Shown here: piece by piece, positions 14,990 to 25,500 of the stretch
How the letters are laid out: every line of letters starts with the position of its first letter
How positions within the stretch are numbered: position 1 is the stretch's first letter
Assembly (NCBI RefSeq): GCF_900110645.1
Contig: NZ_FOFB01000011.1
Span: forward strand, 1 to 64,000
Reading direction: 5' to 3'
Source of the DNA: Neolewinella agarilytica
Lineage (GTDB): Bacteria; Bacteroidota; Bacteroidia; Chitinophagales; Saprospiraceae
Length of the DNA stretch: 64,000 nucleotides
Position numbers and translations under genes: made by a program
Notes under the pieces: model-generated
What the model was told of the DNA's origin: nothing
The model's database searches: none
Seen by the model: the letters and a program-made list of their open reading frames with translations, nothing else

Positions 14990-16915
14990 GTGAAATCCTC
15001 TTACTGTCTTCTGGCTCTTTGCCTGCTAACCTTCCATTGCACCCGCGTCAGCGCCCAAAAGGCGAACTTTGAGATTTACCGGGACAGTATTTACCGAATC
15101 ATTGATACGGCCCGCAGCGAGAGTGAAAAATTTCTTCAGTACAGCCGTATTCACGATAAGTTGTCACCGAAGGACACCGCTCTCGTTTTGGCCTATCAGG
15201 ACACGATGAGGAGCTTTAAGGGGAAAGTGGACGATGATTTTTTTGAAGCCACCTACAACTTTCAGCTTGCGTGGACACTGCGCCTGCAACGGCGCTTCAC
15301 GGAGGCTCGCCCGGTTATCAAGAAAACCATTGAGGCCTATAAACGACTGGACAGCGTCAGGTTTGCCGCCTCCATCGGGCGGGCTCATCAGATGGGAACG
15401 ATTATTGGGCTGGCTACGCAGGATCTTGCCTTCGGGCACCGTCAGGCAACGCAGGCAATCGAAAAGTTTCGCAGCGTGACCGGGGAGGAAGATAATCTGG
15501 CCGGAACGCTGTCTAACCTTGGTTCTATTCTGATGCAGACTGGTCTGACTGAAGAGGCATTGTCTCCACTGCGGGAGTCAGAGCGGATGTACCGGAAGGC
15601 GAAGCGCCCTGACCGCTACTTTCACCCCGTATTGAATCAGGGCAATGCCCATAATACGATGGGGAACCGCGACAGTGCTGTTTATCACTACGAGCGTGCC
15701 CTGGCCGCTATTGATGAGCAAAGCCGGCCCAATCCCGGGCAAAGGGCTTTCGTGCAGACCAACCTGGGCACAGTGTATTTGCGGCAGGGCAAACTCGCTG
15801 ATGCGAGGGACCAACTTGAATCGGCCTCGATTACCTTTGAAAAGCTGGGGGCTAAACGAGAGTATGCCTCCGCTGCCGGGAACTTAATCGTTGTCTACAA
15901 CAAGCTGGGCGAACACCGGAAAGCACGGGACATCGGCCAGCAGGCACTGAACAGTGCCGCAAAATTTCCTGAGGTAAAGCGTAAAATTTTAGAGAGCCAG
16001 ATCACGACATTTATCAATTTACGGGAGCCGGATTCTACGCAGGCTTACCTCGATGCCTTCCTGAAGGCCACCAATGAGCGCAATGAAGCGCAACTGGAAA
16101 AATCGGTAGCCAATGCAGAAGCACAGTTTCAGAATGACCTGAAAGTAGCGGAAATAGAGCGGCTGGAGCTGGAGGACCAGGTGAGTCAGGACCGCATCAC
16201 CCGTCAAAAATGGTTACTTATCGGGGCGGCGCTCATTTTAGCCTTATTGAGCTTTCTTGCCTATGGGCTCTTTCGGCAGCGGCGGCGTATTGAAAAACAA
16301 AAAGATACGATTGCAAAGGCCCTGAAGGAAAAAGAAACCCTGCTGAAGGAAATTCATCATCGGGTGAAGAATAACCTGCAGATGGTGTCCAGTCTCCTCT
16401 CCCTGCAGGGAAGGTACCTCGAAGATGACGGCGCCAAAGCGGCCCTGAAAATGGGGAACAGCCGGGTGCGCAGTATGGCGCTCATTCACCAGAAGCTTTA
16501 TCTGACGGATGAAGTGAATACCCTGATCAATGCCCGGGATTATCTGGAAAAACTGGTAACCGAATTAGTGAAAAACCTGAAGCGTCCGGATTTGGAACTG
16601 GCTTTACTACTTGATGTGGAAGATACGGAGCTTGACATCGACCGGATGATCCCCCTCGGGCTTATCGTGAATGAATTAGTGACCAACGCACTTAAATACG
16701 CCTATGACGGGCGGGAAAGTGGTCGCCTCTCGATCAAGCTGCAGCCCGAAGGGGAGGGGCATTCACTAACGGTACAGGATGATGGAGTAGGTATGCCAGA
16801 GGAGAGTCGGACGAATTCCTTCGGCCTGCACCTGGTAGAAAGCTTAGTGGATCAACTGGGCGGTAAACTGCAGCGGCAGGAAGGTAAAGGGGCCGGGCTT
16901 GAGCTTAGCTTTTAG
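14990..16915 (+). CDS. TPR-containing sensor histidine kinase (HisKA_2 type)
   Basis: 641 residues if started at GTG 14990, which opens directly into a signal peptide (VKSSYCLLALCLL, then VSAQ). The periplasmic part carries TPR-like helical repeats (for example NLGSILMQTGLTEEALSPLRESE and NLGTVYLRQGKLADARDQLE). A transmembrane segment lies at WLLIGAALILALLSFLAYGLF (about 407-427), followed by a coiled linker. The kinase core starts with the HisKA_2 motif EIHHRVKNNLQ (histidines 456/457) and has an ATPase domain with GLIVNELVTNALKYAY, DDGVGMPEE and FGLHLVESL. Such kinases are PdtaS/LytS-like in layout. No response regulator is adjacent, so the partner is elsewhere. The stimulus is unknown. Confidence 0.88.
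   Translation: MKSSYCLLALCLLTFHCTRVSAQKANFEIYRDSIYRIIDTARSESEKFLQYSRIHDKLSPKDTALVLAYQDTMRSFKGKVDDDFFEATYNFQLAWTLRLQRRFTEARPVIKKTIEAYKRLDSVRFAASIGRAHQMGTIIGLATQDLAFGHRQATQAIEKFRSVTGEEDNLAGTLSNLGSILMQTGLTEEALSPLRESERMYRKAKRPDRYFHPVLNQGNAHNTMGNRDSAVYHYERALAAIDEQSRPNPGQRAFVQTNLGTVYLRQGKLADARDQLESASITFEKLGAKREYASAAGNLIVVYNKLGEHRKARDIGQQALNSAAKFPEVKRKILESQITTFINLREPDSTQAYLDAFLKATNERNEAQLEKSVANAEAQFQNDLKVAEIERLELEDQVSQDRITRQKWLLIGAALILALLSFLAYGLFRQRRRIEKQKDTIAKALKEKETLLKEIHHRVKNNLQMVSSLLSLQGRYLEDDGAKAALKMGNSRVRSMALIHQKLYLTDEVNTLINARDYLEKLVTELVKNLKRPDLELALLLDVEDTELDIDRMIPLGLIVNELVTNALKYAYDGRESGRLSIKLQPEGEGHSLTVQDDGVGMPEESRTNSFGLHLVESLVDQLGGKLQRQEGKGAGLELSF
15038..15056 (+). repeat. Weak variant of the dispersed repeat in the kinase signal-peptide region
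   Basis: TGCACCCGCGTCAGCGCCC matches the consensus at 17 of 19 positions. It encodes Cys-Thr-Arg-Val-Ser-Ala at the end of the kinase signal peptide, so it may be chance codon use rather than a true copy. Confidence 0.35.
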
Positions 16916-17036
16916 AGCCGGACAAGCAGGCTTGAAGTGATCCATCGGGAAAGCAGCTTATTTGCAGTCTGACTAAACGGTCAGGGTGCAGAGCAGGGCG
17001 TCGGACAATCTCAGCGGGAGAAAAAATAATACTTTA

Positions 17037-17097
17037 CTTGTTTTTTAAACTAAGTAGACTTATCTTTGTCGTGCAACTAGTTAGTTTAAAAAACAAG
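17037..17097 (+). promoter_or_regulatory. Promoter flanked by a 17-bp perfect dyad, upstream of the VWA gene
   Basis: The -33 TTG (17038-17040) is spaced 20 bp from the -7 TATCTTTG (17061-17068), matching the Bacteroidota consensus TTG-N19-21-TAnnTTTG. CTTGTTTTTTAAACTAA (17037-17053) is the exact reverse complement of 17081-17097. One arm covers the -33 and spacer, the other lies just after the expected start site near 17074. The dyad therefore brackets the promoter in DNA and only its right arm would be in RNA, which points to a protein operator rather than an RNA hairpin. The palindrome AACTAGTT lies at 17076-17083. Confidence 0.75.
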
Positions 17098-17125
17098 CTA
17101 ACATTTTTTCACCCTTCAAATACCA

Positions 17126-18007
17126 ATGATTATGGGATACGGAAAATGGTCTTCTGCCGAATATAAATCCTACCGTAGTAGCTATGCGGGAAAGAGTCGC
17201 GACGAAATCTTTACTTCCAACAAGCACCGTCGGATGGATCCGAAGCTGGACCCATTTCGGGTGGGGATGCGGGAGAGTCGGGACTCAGAGGAGCATCCGA
17301 ACAGCCTTGCTATCGGTGTTTTTCTGGACGTGACGGGCTCCATGGGGCACATTCCCCATGACCTGGTGGCCAATCAACTTGGTCTGATGATGGATACCAT
17401 TACGGAACACGGTGTAGCGGACCCTCAGCTGATGTTTTCTGCCGTTGGTGATCATCGCTGCGACAAGGCGCCTTTGCAGCTGGGGCAGTTTGAGTCGTCT
17501 ACCCAGTTAGTCAATGATGGTCTCAGCCGGCTCTTTCTGGAGGGCGGGGGAGGGGATGCCCCGGAGAGTTACCTGCTGGCCTGGCATGCTGCTGCCCGGC
17601 ACACCAGCATCGATTGCTGGGAGAAGCGCCGGCAGAAGGGCTTTTTATTTACGGTTGGTGATGACACCAGCCACAGCTCATTCGAAGGTCAGCTGCAGCA
17701 GAAGATCTTCGGCTATGACCGTGCTCAGACTTTGAGCGACCGCGAACTGCTGGCCGAGGCGCAAGAGCGCTACCATGTTTTCCACGTACACGTAGGCCGG
17801 AATAATGCCCAGGCGGGGAATGCCCGTGTACTGAACTACTGGCAACCGTTGCTGGGCAAACGATTCATCACGCTGAGCAACTACAAGCAGCTAGGAAAAC
17901 TGGTGGCCATGGTGGTAGCTATCGTTTCCGGTAGTCCGGTGGCGGAGGTAGTAGGCAAGGAAGATCCTGCACTTGGACGAGCGGTGTCAGAGGCGTTGAT
18001 TGTCTAA
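17126..18007 (+). CDS. VWA-domain protein, unknown function
   Basis: 293-residue soluble protein with no signal peptide. A von Willebrand A fold starts near residue 61: GVFLDVTGSMG carries the MIDAS motif as Asp68-x-Thr70-x-Ser72, and a glycine-rich GGGGDAPESYLLA segment and a GFLFTVGDDTSHSS strand follow. A VWA fold with an intact MIDAS usually binds a metal and a partner protein. The N-terminus (GKWSSAEYKSYRSSYAGKSRDEIF) is unlike any domain I know. It is transcribed from a dyad-flanked promoter and followed 123 bp later by a PurA-like gene on the same strand, so the two probably work together. The role is unknown. Confidence 0.8.
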   Translation: MIMGYGKWSSAEYKSYRSSYAGKSRDEIFTSNKHRRMDPKLDPFRVGMRESRDSEEHPNSLAIGVFLDVTGSMGHIPHDLVANQLGLMMDTITEHGVADPQLMFSAVGDHRCDKAPLQLGQFESSTQLVNDGLSRLFLEGGGGDAPESYLLAWHAAARHTSIDCWEKRRQKGFLFTVGDDTSHSSFEGQLQQKIFGYDRAQTLSDRELLAEAQERYHVFHVHVGRNNAQAGNARVLNYWQPLLGKRFITLSNYKQLGKLVAMVVAIVSGSPVAEVVGKEDPALGRAVSEALIV

Positions 18008-18085
18008 CGGGTTGCTAGCCGTCAGGACAGCCCTTCACCTGCCGGGAGTAGGGGTCGACGGCCTGGCCTTGCAAGCCTTTTGCTC

Positions 18086-18124
18086 TTTACTCCTTTCCCT
18101 TTACTCCCTTACCCCCTTTACTCC
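18086..18124 (+). repeat. Pyrimidine-rich direct repeats before the PurA-like gene
   Basis: TTTACTCC occurs at 18086-18093, 18100-18107 and 18117-18124 inside an almost pure pyrimidine stretch that runs up to the start codon at 18131. No Shine-Dalgarno is present. It may be a protein or ribosome S1 contact site, or simple-sequence drift. Confidence 0.5.
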
Positions 18125-18130
18125 CTTACT

Positions 18131-19303
18131 ATGCAAACCCACATCATTCTCGGCCTCGGTTTCGGTGACGAGGGCAAAGGCCTGACGACGGATTATCTCT
18201 GCCGCCAGTATGAGCGGCCATTAGTCGTTCGCTTTAGCGGCGGGCACCAGGCCGGGCATACGGTGGTTTGCCCGGATGGTCGCCGCCATGTGTTTAGCAA
18301 TTTTGGCGCCGGGACGCTGGCGGGTGCGCCGACCTTCTGGTCGGCCAACTGCACCTTCCATCCCGTTGGCTATGCCAACGAGCGGGAGGCATTGCGGGCA
18401 CTTGACGTAAGCCCTGAGTTCTACGTAGATGGATTAGCACCCGTTACCACACCCTATGATCTGCTGTATAACCGACAACTGGAAGCGGGACAAAAGCACG
18501 GTAGCTGTGGGCTGGGTTTCGGGGCTACCATTGCCCGCCATGAAGGGCCCCACAAGCTTCACGTGATGGACTTGCAGGACGATTTTGTGTTGGAGCAGAA
18601 ACTAACTTCCGTAGCGGCCTATTACCAGAAAAAACTCGGCGTGGTGTATGATGTCGCTATACTGAATCAGATGCTGGAGGATTTCTGGGCGGCCGTCGAT
18701 TATTGCCGCCCAACTTTTCATTGCACGAGTCCCGCAATACTGCGGGACGCCCACCTGAATCAAACCGCTGAAAGCTACGATGCGCTGATTTTCGAAGGAA
18801 GCCAGGGCTTGCTCCTTGATCAGGAATTTGGCTACTTCCCTCACGTTACCCGCGCCCACGTCAGCAGTCGTAATGCCCTTAAGTTGGTCCGGAAATTTCA
18901 CCTCCCTACCCCCGACATTTTTTACGTTACCCGTGCTTACCAAACCCGCCATGGTAACGGCCCCATGACGAATGAGTACCTAAAACCTTCTTTGGTCCCG
19001 ACCCCTGATGAAACGAATGTCTACAACCCCTGGCAGGGGCATCAGCGGCGCAGTTTACTGGATTTAGGGCAGCTTCGTTTCGCCCTGCAGGCGGATGAAC
19101 ACTATTCAGCAGGGTTATCCCGCAGCCTGATGGTTACCTGTCTTGACCAGTTGGATGGAAGTTGGTGGGTAACGGATGAAGAGGAGAAATTACAACTTGC
19201 CGGAATCAAAGATCTGGCGAATAAGTTAGGTGTAAATTGGGCGAGTTGCCTTGTCAGTTACGGCCCATCCGGAGAGAAAATCAGGAAGGGAATTCTGATA
19301 TGA
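18131..19303 (+). CDS. Divergent adenylosuccinate synthetase-like (PurA-like) protein
   Basis: 390 residues, shorter than housekeeping PurA (about 430). The GTP-binding start GLGFGDEGKG keeps the catalytic Asp13 and Lys16, and GGHQAGHTVV keeps His43, the match of E. coli His41. FEGSQGLLLDQEFGYFPHVT and VTCLDQLDG match PurA motifs. The loop that binds aspartate and the nucleotide differs: E. coli Thr300-Thr301-Gly-Arg303-Lys-Arg305 reads here Trp301-Gln302-Gly-His304-Gln-Arg306. GTP-dependent ligation chemistry is plausible but the acceptor or amino acid may differ from IMP and Asp. Phage PurZ is the other known branch, but it replaces the Asp13 kept here. A normal purA is expected elsewhere in the genome. 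ATG 18131 is preferred to an upstream frame start at 18080, which translates the pyrimidine tract. Confidence 0.75.
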   Translation: MQTHIILGLGFGDEGKGLTTDYLCRQYERPLVVRFSGGHQAGHTVVCPDGRRHVFSNFGAGTLAGAPTFWSANCTFHPVGYANEREALRALDVSPEFYVDGLAPVTTPYDLLYNRQLEAGQKHGSCGLGFGATIARHEGPHKLHVMDLQDDFVLEQKLTSVAAYYQKKLGVVYDVAILNQMLEDFWAAVDYCRPTFHCTSPAILRDAHLNQTAESYDALIFEGSQGLLLDQEFGYFPHVTRAHVSSRNALKLVRKFHLPTPDIFYVTRAYQTRHGNGPMTNEYLKPSLVPTPDETNVYNPWQGHQRRSLLDLGQLRFALQADEHYSAGLSRSLMVTCLDQLDGSWWVTDEEEKLQLAGIKDLANKLGVNWASCLVSYGPSGEKIRKGILI

Positions 19304-19513
19304 ACCGTCTCTGCTTTGCTTATTCGACGAGGCTGAACGCTCACTGATCTTTAAGGGAGTTCCTAAAGTCAGACTTTTTGGCTAATTTGCAATATGTTTC
19401 TCATTACAGACCTTTTTCAAAGCTTTCTTTTAGTGATTTTATGTATGTTTAAGGCTTTGATTTATAGTCTTTTGTGAGTTTTCTCTCTTGAATAATTAAC
19501 GACCACGCGCCAT

Positions 19514-22500
19514 ATGTATTCTCTTCCAATTACAGGCCCTTCCATGTTTGGATGGGTTAGAACAGCGGTTATTTCTGCTTTCTCCTTACTTTTTTTGTTG
19601 ATTACCGTTAACACACTAAGTGCTGAAAATTCCAAAGGCTTGACGTCCGCGGGTTTTTCAGATTTACTGCCCGGTGCCTTGTTGACAGAGCAAAGTAAAC
19701 TTCAGCTTACGTACCGGACTCACCGCTTTGTTGCGTTGCCTGCGACCAGCTTGCTTTCACCAGATCCGGACCAATTACGGGTGCAGGATTTGCGCAACAT
19801 CGAGTGTTACGCTCAGCCCGACGCACTGGAGGTCTGCGGTGCGGGAGATACCATTCCGATTATGCTTTTCACTAAGTCTGTTCCTCCGTTGCAGGATATC
19901 CGGCTGGATGTGGTTTTTGAAGATGGCATTGAGTACGGTGGCTTTGCCTACGTAGACAACACGCTCGCAAATTCCGGAGCACAGTTGGATACCATCAGTA
20001 CTGAGAACCCCGAGTCCCCTTCTTTCCTGCTGGACCAGGTGAGTGAAGCAACGGGAGGAGTAATCGTTTATCTCGGTGTACGCGCAGAGTGTGGTGTTGA
20101 CTTTTCTATCAACAACCCGGATGTAACCATTAACTTCTCTTACACCAATGCCGATGGAGTAGCCTGTACGGGCTCCGTTACGCTGGAAGATTATGGTGGC
20201 AATGTTATTATCCCTAAGGTTGTGATTACGAATGACCCGCCAAACCTTAACCTGAACCGCCCCGGTAATATTCGTTGCCACTCCCTTGACGTCAGCCAGT
20301 CTACCATAAATGCCTCAGCGACGGGCTATATCTTTACGGCATCAAACTATGGCTTTGAGGAGGGAATCAGTATCGTCGAGGTGAGAAGAGCCGGTAATGT
20401 TCTGGCAGCTACTGATTATACTATAGATGCGGTCACGGGTGAAATGACCCTGACCGTGACAGATCCTACTGCTGATGGCTTTCTGGACTTCAACGAGATA
20501 GAAACGATCAATGTTTGTTACACTTATACAGAATGCTTCCCCAATGTAGACTTTACCCCGGTTTATACTGCGGTAAGTGCTTGTGACGGGGTATTTTGTA
20601 CCGGTCCCGTAGACCAGCGGAGTGCAGGAGAATTACGCTCTAATTTCCCGCAAAATCCCGCCTGGCAGGCAGAAATTGTGGGTGAGCAACTTCCTGATGT
20701 CTGTACCGGACAACCTTATGTGCTGGATATAGAGCTGGGTGCTGCGGGGGATCTGGAAATAACGGATCAGATGGAAAGCATCAACCTTTTCCTTCGTCGT
20801 TGTAAAAACCCTGGCTTATTTCTGGATACGGTAGCATTGGTATCGTTAGACGGTGCGACTATTTTGGGTGTTTTCGATGAATCTATCTACAGTGTGAGAG
20901 GCGAAGATCAGGTTACTGCCAGCACGGGTGTTCCTACGGCCAACCGTGCGGGAACCGTAACGCTGGATCTGCGCCAAAACGATTTGGTGAGTGGGGGCGG
21001 TCTAACCGATACAGATGGAGACGGCTTTTTTGATGATATGCCAGGCGATGAATCCATACGACTGCGATTTGTCTTTGGGGTAGCCTGTGCTTCAGATGAA
21101 TTAGCGTGTAATTCGGGGGCTAACCTTCCCGGAGGGCCTGATGCCGGGGCAGATTGCCAGTTCCGGGAAATTAGCCTTTCGGGGCGAACGGGTTGCGATA
21201 CCAGAAACAGGACGGCTACTTTACCCTTACTTAATTTACAAAATTTTGATGCAGAGAGTACTTCCGAGTATACTAATGAAGAGACGTTCACTTTTGGAGG
21301 TTCAATGTATAGTGGTTATGACTTTGGCGAAATCGGTCGGAGTACGATGGGTGGCCCGCTGAATGCAACTACCAAGCCAATTAATTTCAGTTATACGCTT
21401 GGAGATAATGACCTCTTCGCTTGTGATCCGGTAGGTACGGGAGTAGCTAAATTGGAGCTATTGATTACGGGTAATGAATACCTGCTCGATAATATGGAAT
21501 TCACGGACATCGCCTTTAACGGCATGACCGTCAGTCCGGGAAAGGTTACTGTAGCGCGTCCGATGACCGGAGAGCTACTCTTTACCGTCGATACGGGTAG
21601 TGTCATGTCAGGAGTCCCCTTTGACTACGATTTTAGTGTTACACTGGATACGCCACGTTGTGCACCTCCTGCACTGCTTTTTGTAGACGCCTTTTTAACG
21701 ACTCAATGTGCAGACGGCTGTGATTGTGCGCCCGTTCGAACGTGTACCTCAACAACTTTTACCGTTGACCCGGATAGCCTGGGTTGTGTTTGTGAGTACA
21801 CTATTTCCACCTTCGTAAAGCGAGTCAACACAAATTTTGAGGATGAAACCAGGACTACCGAAGTGGACCCGGAAACTATTTCACAACAGGATATTCGCCG
21901 GTTCGTATCGGGTGATACCCTTGAAATTCTTTATCAATTAACCGTTGAACCGGGGGCTGATCCCGATTTTAATGAGTCTAATGAATTCCTTGATTTTCGT
22001 ACGGACCTTAGGGTGACAGGGGGCGCTTCTGCAACCTCCCAGAACTTTCAGGCCATGTTTGATCTTCAAACGGCACGTGTGCAATCCTTTACGATTAACC
22101 GGAAAGATGGAACGGAAATTGATGTTGGAGCGAGTATTAGCGGAGATATTAATGTAGGTGCTTCTGGCGTTTTGATAAACTCGGGAGGTGATAATACCTT
22201 TGGTTACGGTATTAACGAGCCGGAAATGGCAGGGCTCCCCAATGGAGGGTATACATTCGGTACGGGTAATTCATCAAATGATGATCTGGATGGTCGGTTG
22301 TTAAGATTGCAAGTCAATAATCTTAATGGACAACCGGATGCCAATACGCCATTCTTTGATTTGGTAGGGGGAAGGTTTATTGGTGAGGATACCATAAACA
22401 TCGTTTGGCATGTTGTGTTAGTTGATAATCCTTCCTGGAACGGAATGGTTTCCACAATGTCGCTCACCGGATTGGTTGACAGCCGAGGATACATCGGGGA

Positions 22501-25500
22501 CCCTGCGGATAATGTGATTTATAATACTGATGGCAACCAATGTTCCCCAACCTCTGAACCTTTTCAATATGCCGATCCAATGGTTGAAGGGAGCTCAAGG
22601 ATCGAGTATACGGACGATTGCGAGGCTACATTGGTAGTTAGCTATGACGTTACGGGGATTCCCTCCGATTGGTATACCAATGAGTACCGGCTTGTGGCTG
22701 GTATTGAAGAGTTCGACATCAATTTTCCTGAGCCCTACTATTACGCAGGAGGAGCTACGGTTGAAACCGGAGGCCTTAGCCCTGTTCCGGTAGAGCCCAC
22801 TGGATCCAGTAATGTGGATACCGCAACCGTTAACGGCCAGCAGGTCTTGTTCCCGAATGGAACGGGCATCCTGAGCTTCGTTGACGCAGAAAAAGCCGAT
22901 GGTGTCCGTCCTGATGGTTATGCAGGATACGGAGGCCCCGATGAAGCACTGAGTGATGTAATCACGGTAGGAGGCACTTACCCCTTGTTGGGCTTCATGG
23001 GAGGGGCTGAGGACTCGTTGGTATTCCGTATTCCACTGGTACGGGGGTGTTCTGCTGAAGCAACAAGCGGAGGAGGGCTAAGCCTGAACTTTGATGCCGC
23101 TAATCTTCACCTTCCAGATTTATTTTCGAATGGTACTTTCCAAACAAGTGGATCTGCAAGTGTCGATGGGGAGGTGTTGGATAACGACGGAAACGTTGTT
23201 CAGGCAAGACGTGAAAGTGATGGCGCTGTATCGGATCCTCCGGTTACTGGTTCCAGATTCTATCCCTTCCTGCGCCTCGAAGATAGCCCACAGTTCCTGC
23301 CGGGTTTCCCGATTAACCGCGAACGACGCATTAATAATGTAGTCGCCGTTACGGAAACCGGTGCCCGCCCCACAGAGATCGTTTCTGCTGCTTCCGTTGG
23401 TATGGACTTCCTCACCGACGATATGGGGACAGAGACAAATACTTACATGCTGTGCCCGGATGGTGGCGAAATTCTCCCCGGCGGCGCCCTCAGCATTGAG
23501 CTGTCCAACAGTGTAGAGCTCCTCTCTATCTCCGGAGATGCAACTTCTTTCAGTATTGCTTCTGCTACAGATTCAAGCATTTTTTACGCGGTCGAAATTC
23601 CCGCCGAAAACGTGGCTGATGATTGTTTCGAAATCACACTTACAACCGACCTGCTATTCTGTGATGCAGGTATGGTTTGCATGACGCCGATCCTGGGCTG
23701 CCCTGGTAGCCAGATTGATATTACACAGCAGGTGAATGTTTATAAAGAATTCATGCTTGAATGCTCACCTGCAGTATGCTATGAGTATCGGGGTGGAACT
23801 ACTGAGGTGGACATCTCCTTCAATCTGCCCACACAGTCAGATCTGTGCTCAGATCAAACTTATAGCATATTGTACGTAAATAACGGCTCGGGCTCGTTAT
23901 CTGACTTACAACCCGTTATTCAGATACCTACTGGATTGGATGTAGACTTCAGCTCCTTTGAAATTACGTTGATCGGAGGAGGCACGATGGCCCTTTCTCC
24001 ACCGGTGGCGAACCCAGACAGCAATACGATCTACGGTAGTGGATACGTCTTTGATCAGACGGAAATTGATGCGTTCCTCTCTCCGAATGAGTTTGAAGTG
24101 GGCGATATCATCGAAATTACCTTCGATGCGGCAACCAGCTGTGACTTCATCAACGGCACCCCGCTCGCTGCGAGGTTGAATGCCGCTGATGCCTGCCAGC
24201 AACCTCAGTACATCATGGATACTACCTCTGATCCCATCAGAGTAGCGACTCCGGATGTTCCGGAGCCTCTCTTTGAGCTGGACCTGCCAGAACTGATTCA
24301 GGTAAGCTGTAGTGAGTCGGGAACAGAACTGCTGATTACAACGCTGAATGTCGGTAAAGCCCCCACGACAGAACTCGAAGTAATGTTTACCCTCCCCGCT
24401 GGCTTCTCTCTGGAAGCAGATGATGTGGTAGTAGTAGCCCCTTCCGATTTCGTTATTGACGATATCGTAGAGGAAGACCTCGGTGGTGGGGTGACTATGT
24501 ACAGCTTTACCGGTCCGGAAAGTATCGCTATTGGCGGTGCGCTATGTGTCAAAGTAATGCTCAACGTCGATGGCATAGACTGTGGTGTTTACCAACTTAG
24601 TGCCGGTTTCAAACAGGCAACGGCACCGCTGACCTGTCCTACAACTATGGAGACCTGCACGCTGGCCTCGTTACTATCTGAAAGCAGCATCTTCGATGTA
24701 GAGGTAGTTCCGACGGTGACCCTTGGTACCGACAACGAGATTACCGCAGATTGTGGCCCGACACCAGGTACTTTCAACATCGCTTACGACTTGGAAATTG
24801 TGGCTCCAAGTGCTGCTTACACCGGCCCCGCGGCCGTAGAGCTTTACCGGGACGCTAATGCAAACGGAACGTATGAGCCAGGAACGGATCAGCAGCTGGG
24901 AACAACGATGAACATCAACGTTGCGATAGACAGCGGTGAGGTGGCTTCCATCAGCGGAATGTTTAATGAAATTGACGTGCTTGACGTATGTCCTGTACTG
25001 ATTAGATTTACGGTGCCCGGTTGTGCCTGTGGCGAGTCGGTGCTTTCCGTAATGGACATCCTGCCCACCTTCCTCAATGACTTGGGAGAATCCGTGGCAC
25101 TTTGCCCCGGTGAAGAAGGAATGTTAACGGGAATCTGCGCTCCCCTGGATTACAGCTTTAATCCCGTTACTGCAGGTACCGTCACGGATAACGGAGATGG
25201 TACGGTGAGCTTCAGCCTTAATGATGGGTTTACCGAAGCCATCCTTCAGGTGGGGGGTACCTTCGGAGTCTGTCCGGTAGATGTTAGCATTCCGGTCATC
25301 TCTAACGATCCGTTCGAATTCGGTCCCTACACTGCAGAGGTATGTAATGAAGGCGCTCAGGAAATTGATTTTAATATTCCGCCAGCATTACAGGAAGATC
25401 TCGAAATCCTGATCCTCCCTTCCATTGGACTGGACGATCCGACGAGCTTCGAACCGACTATTTCCGATCTGCAGGCCGATCAGGTATACACCGTTCAGTT

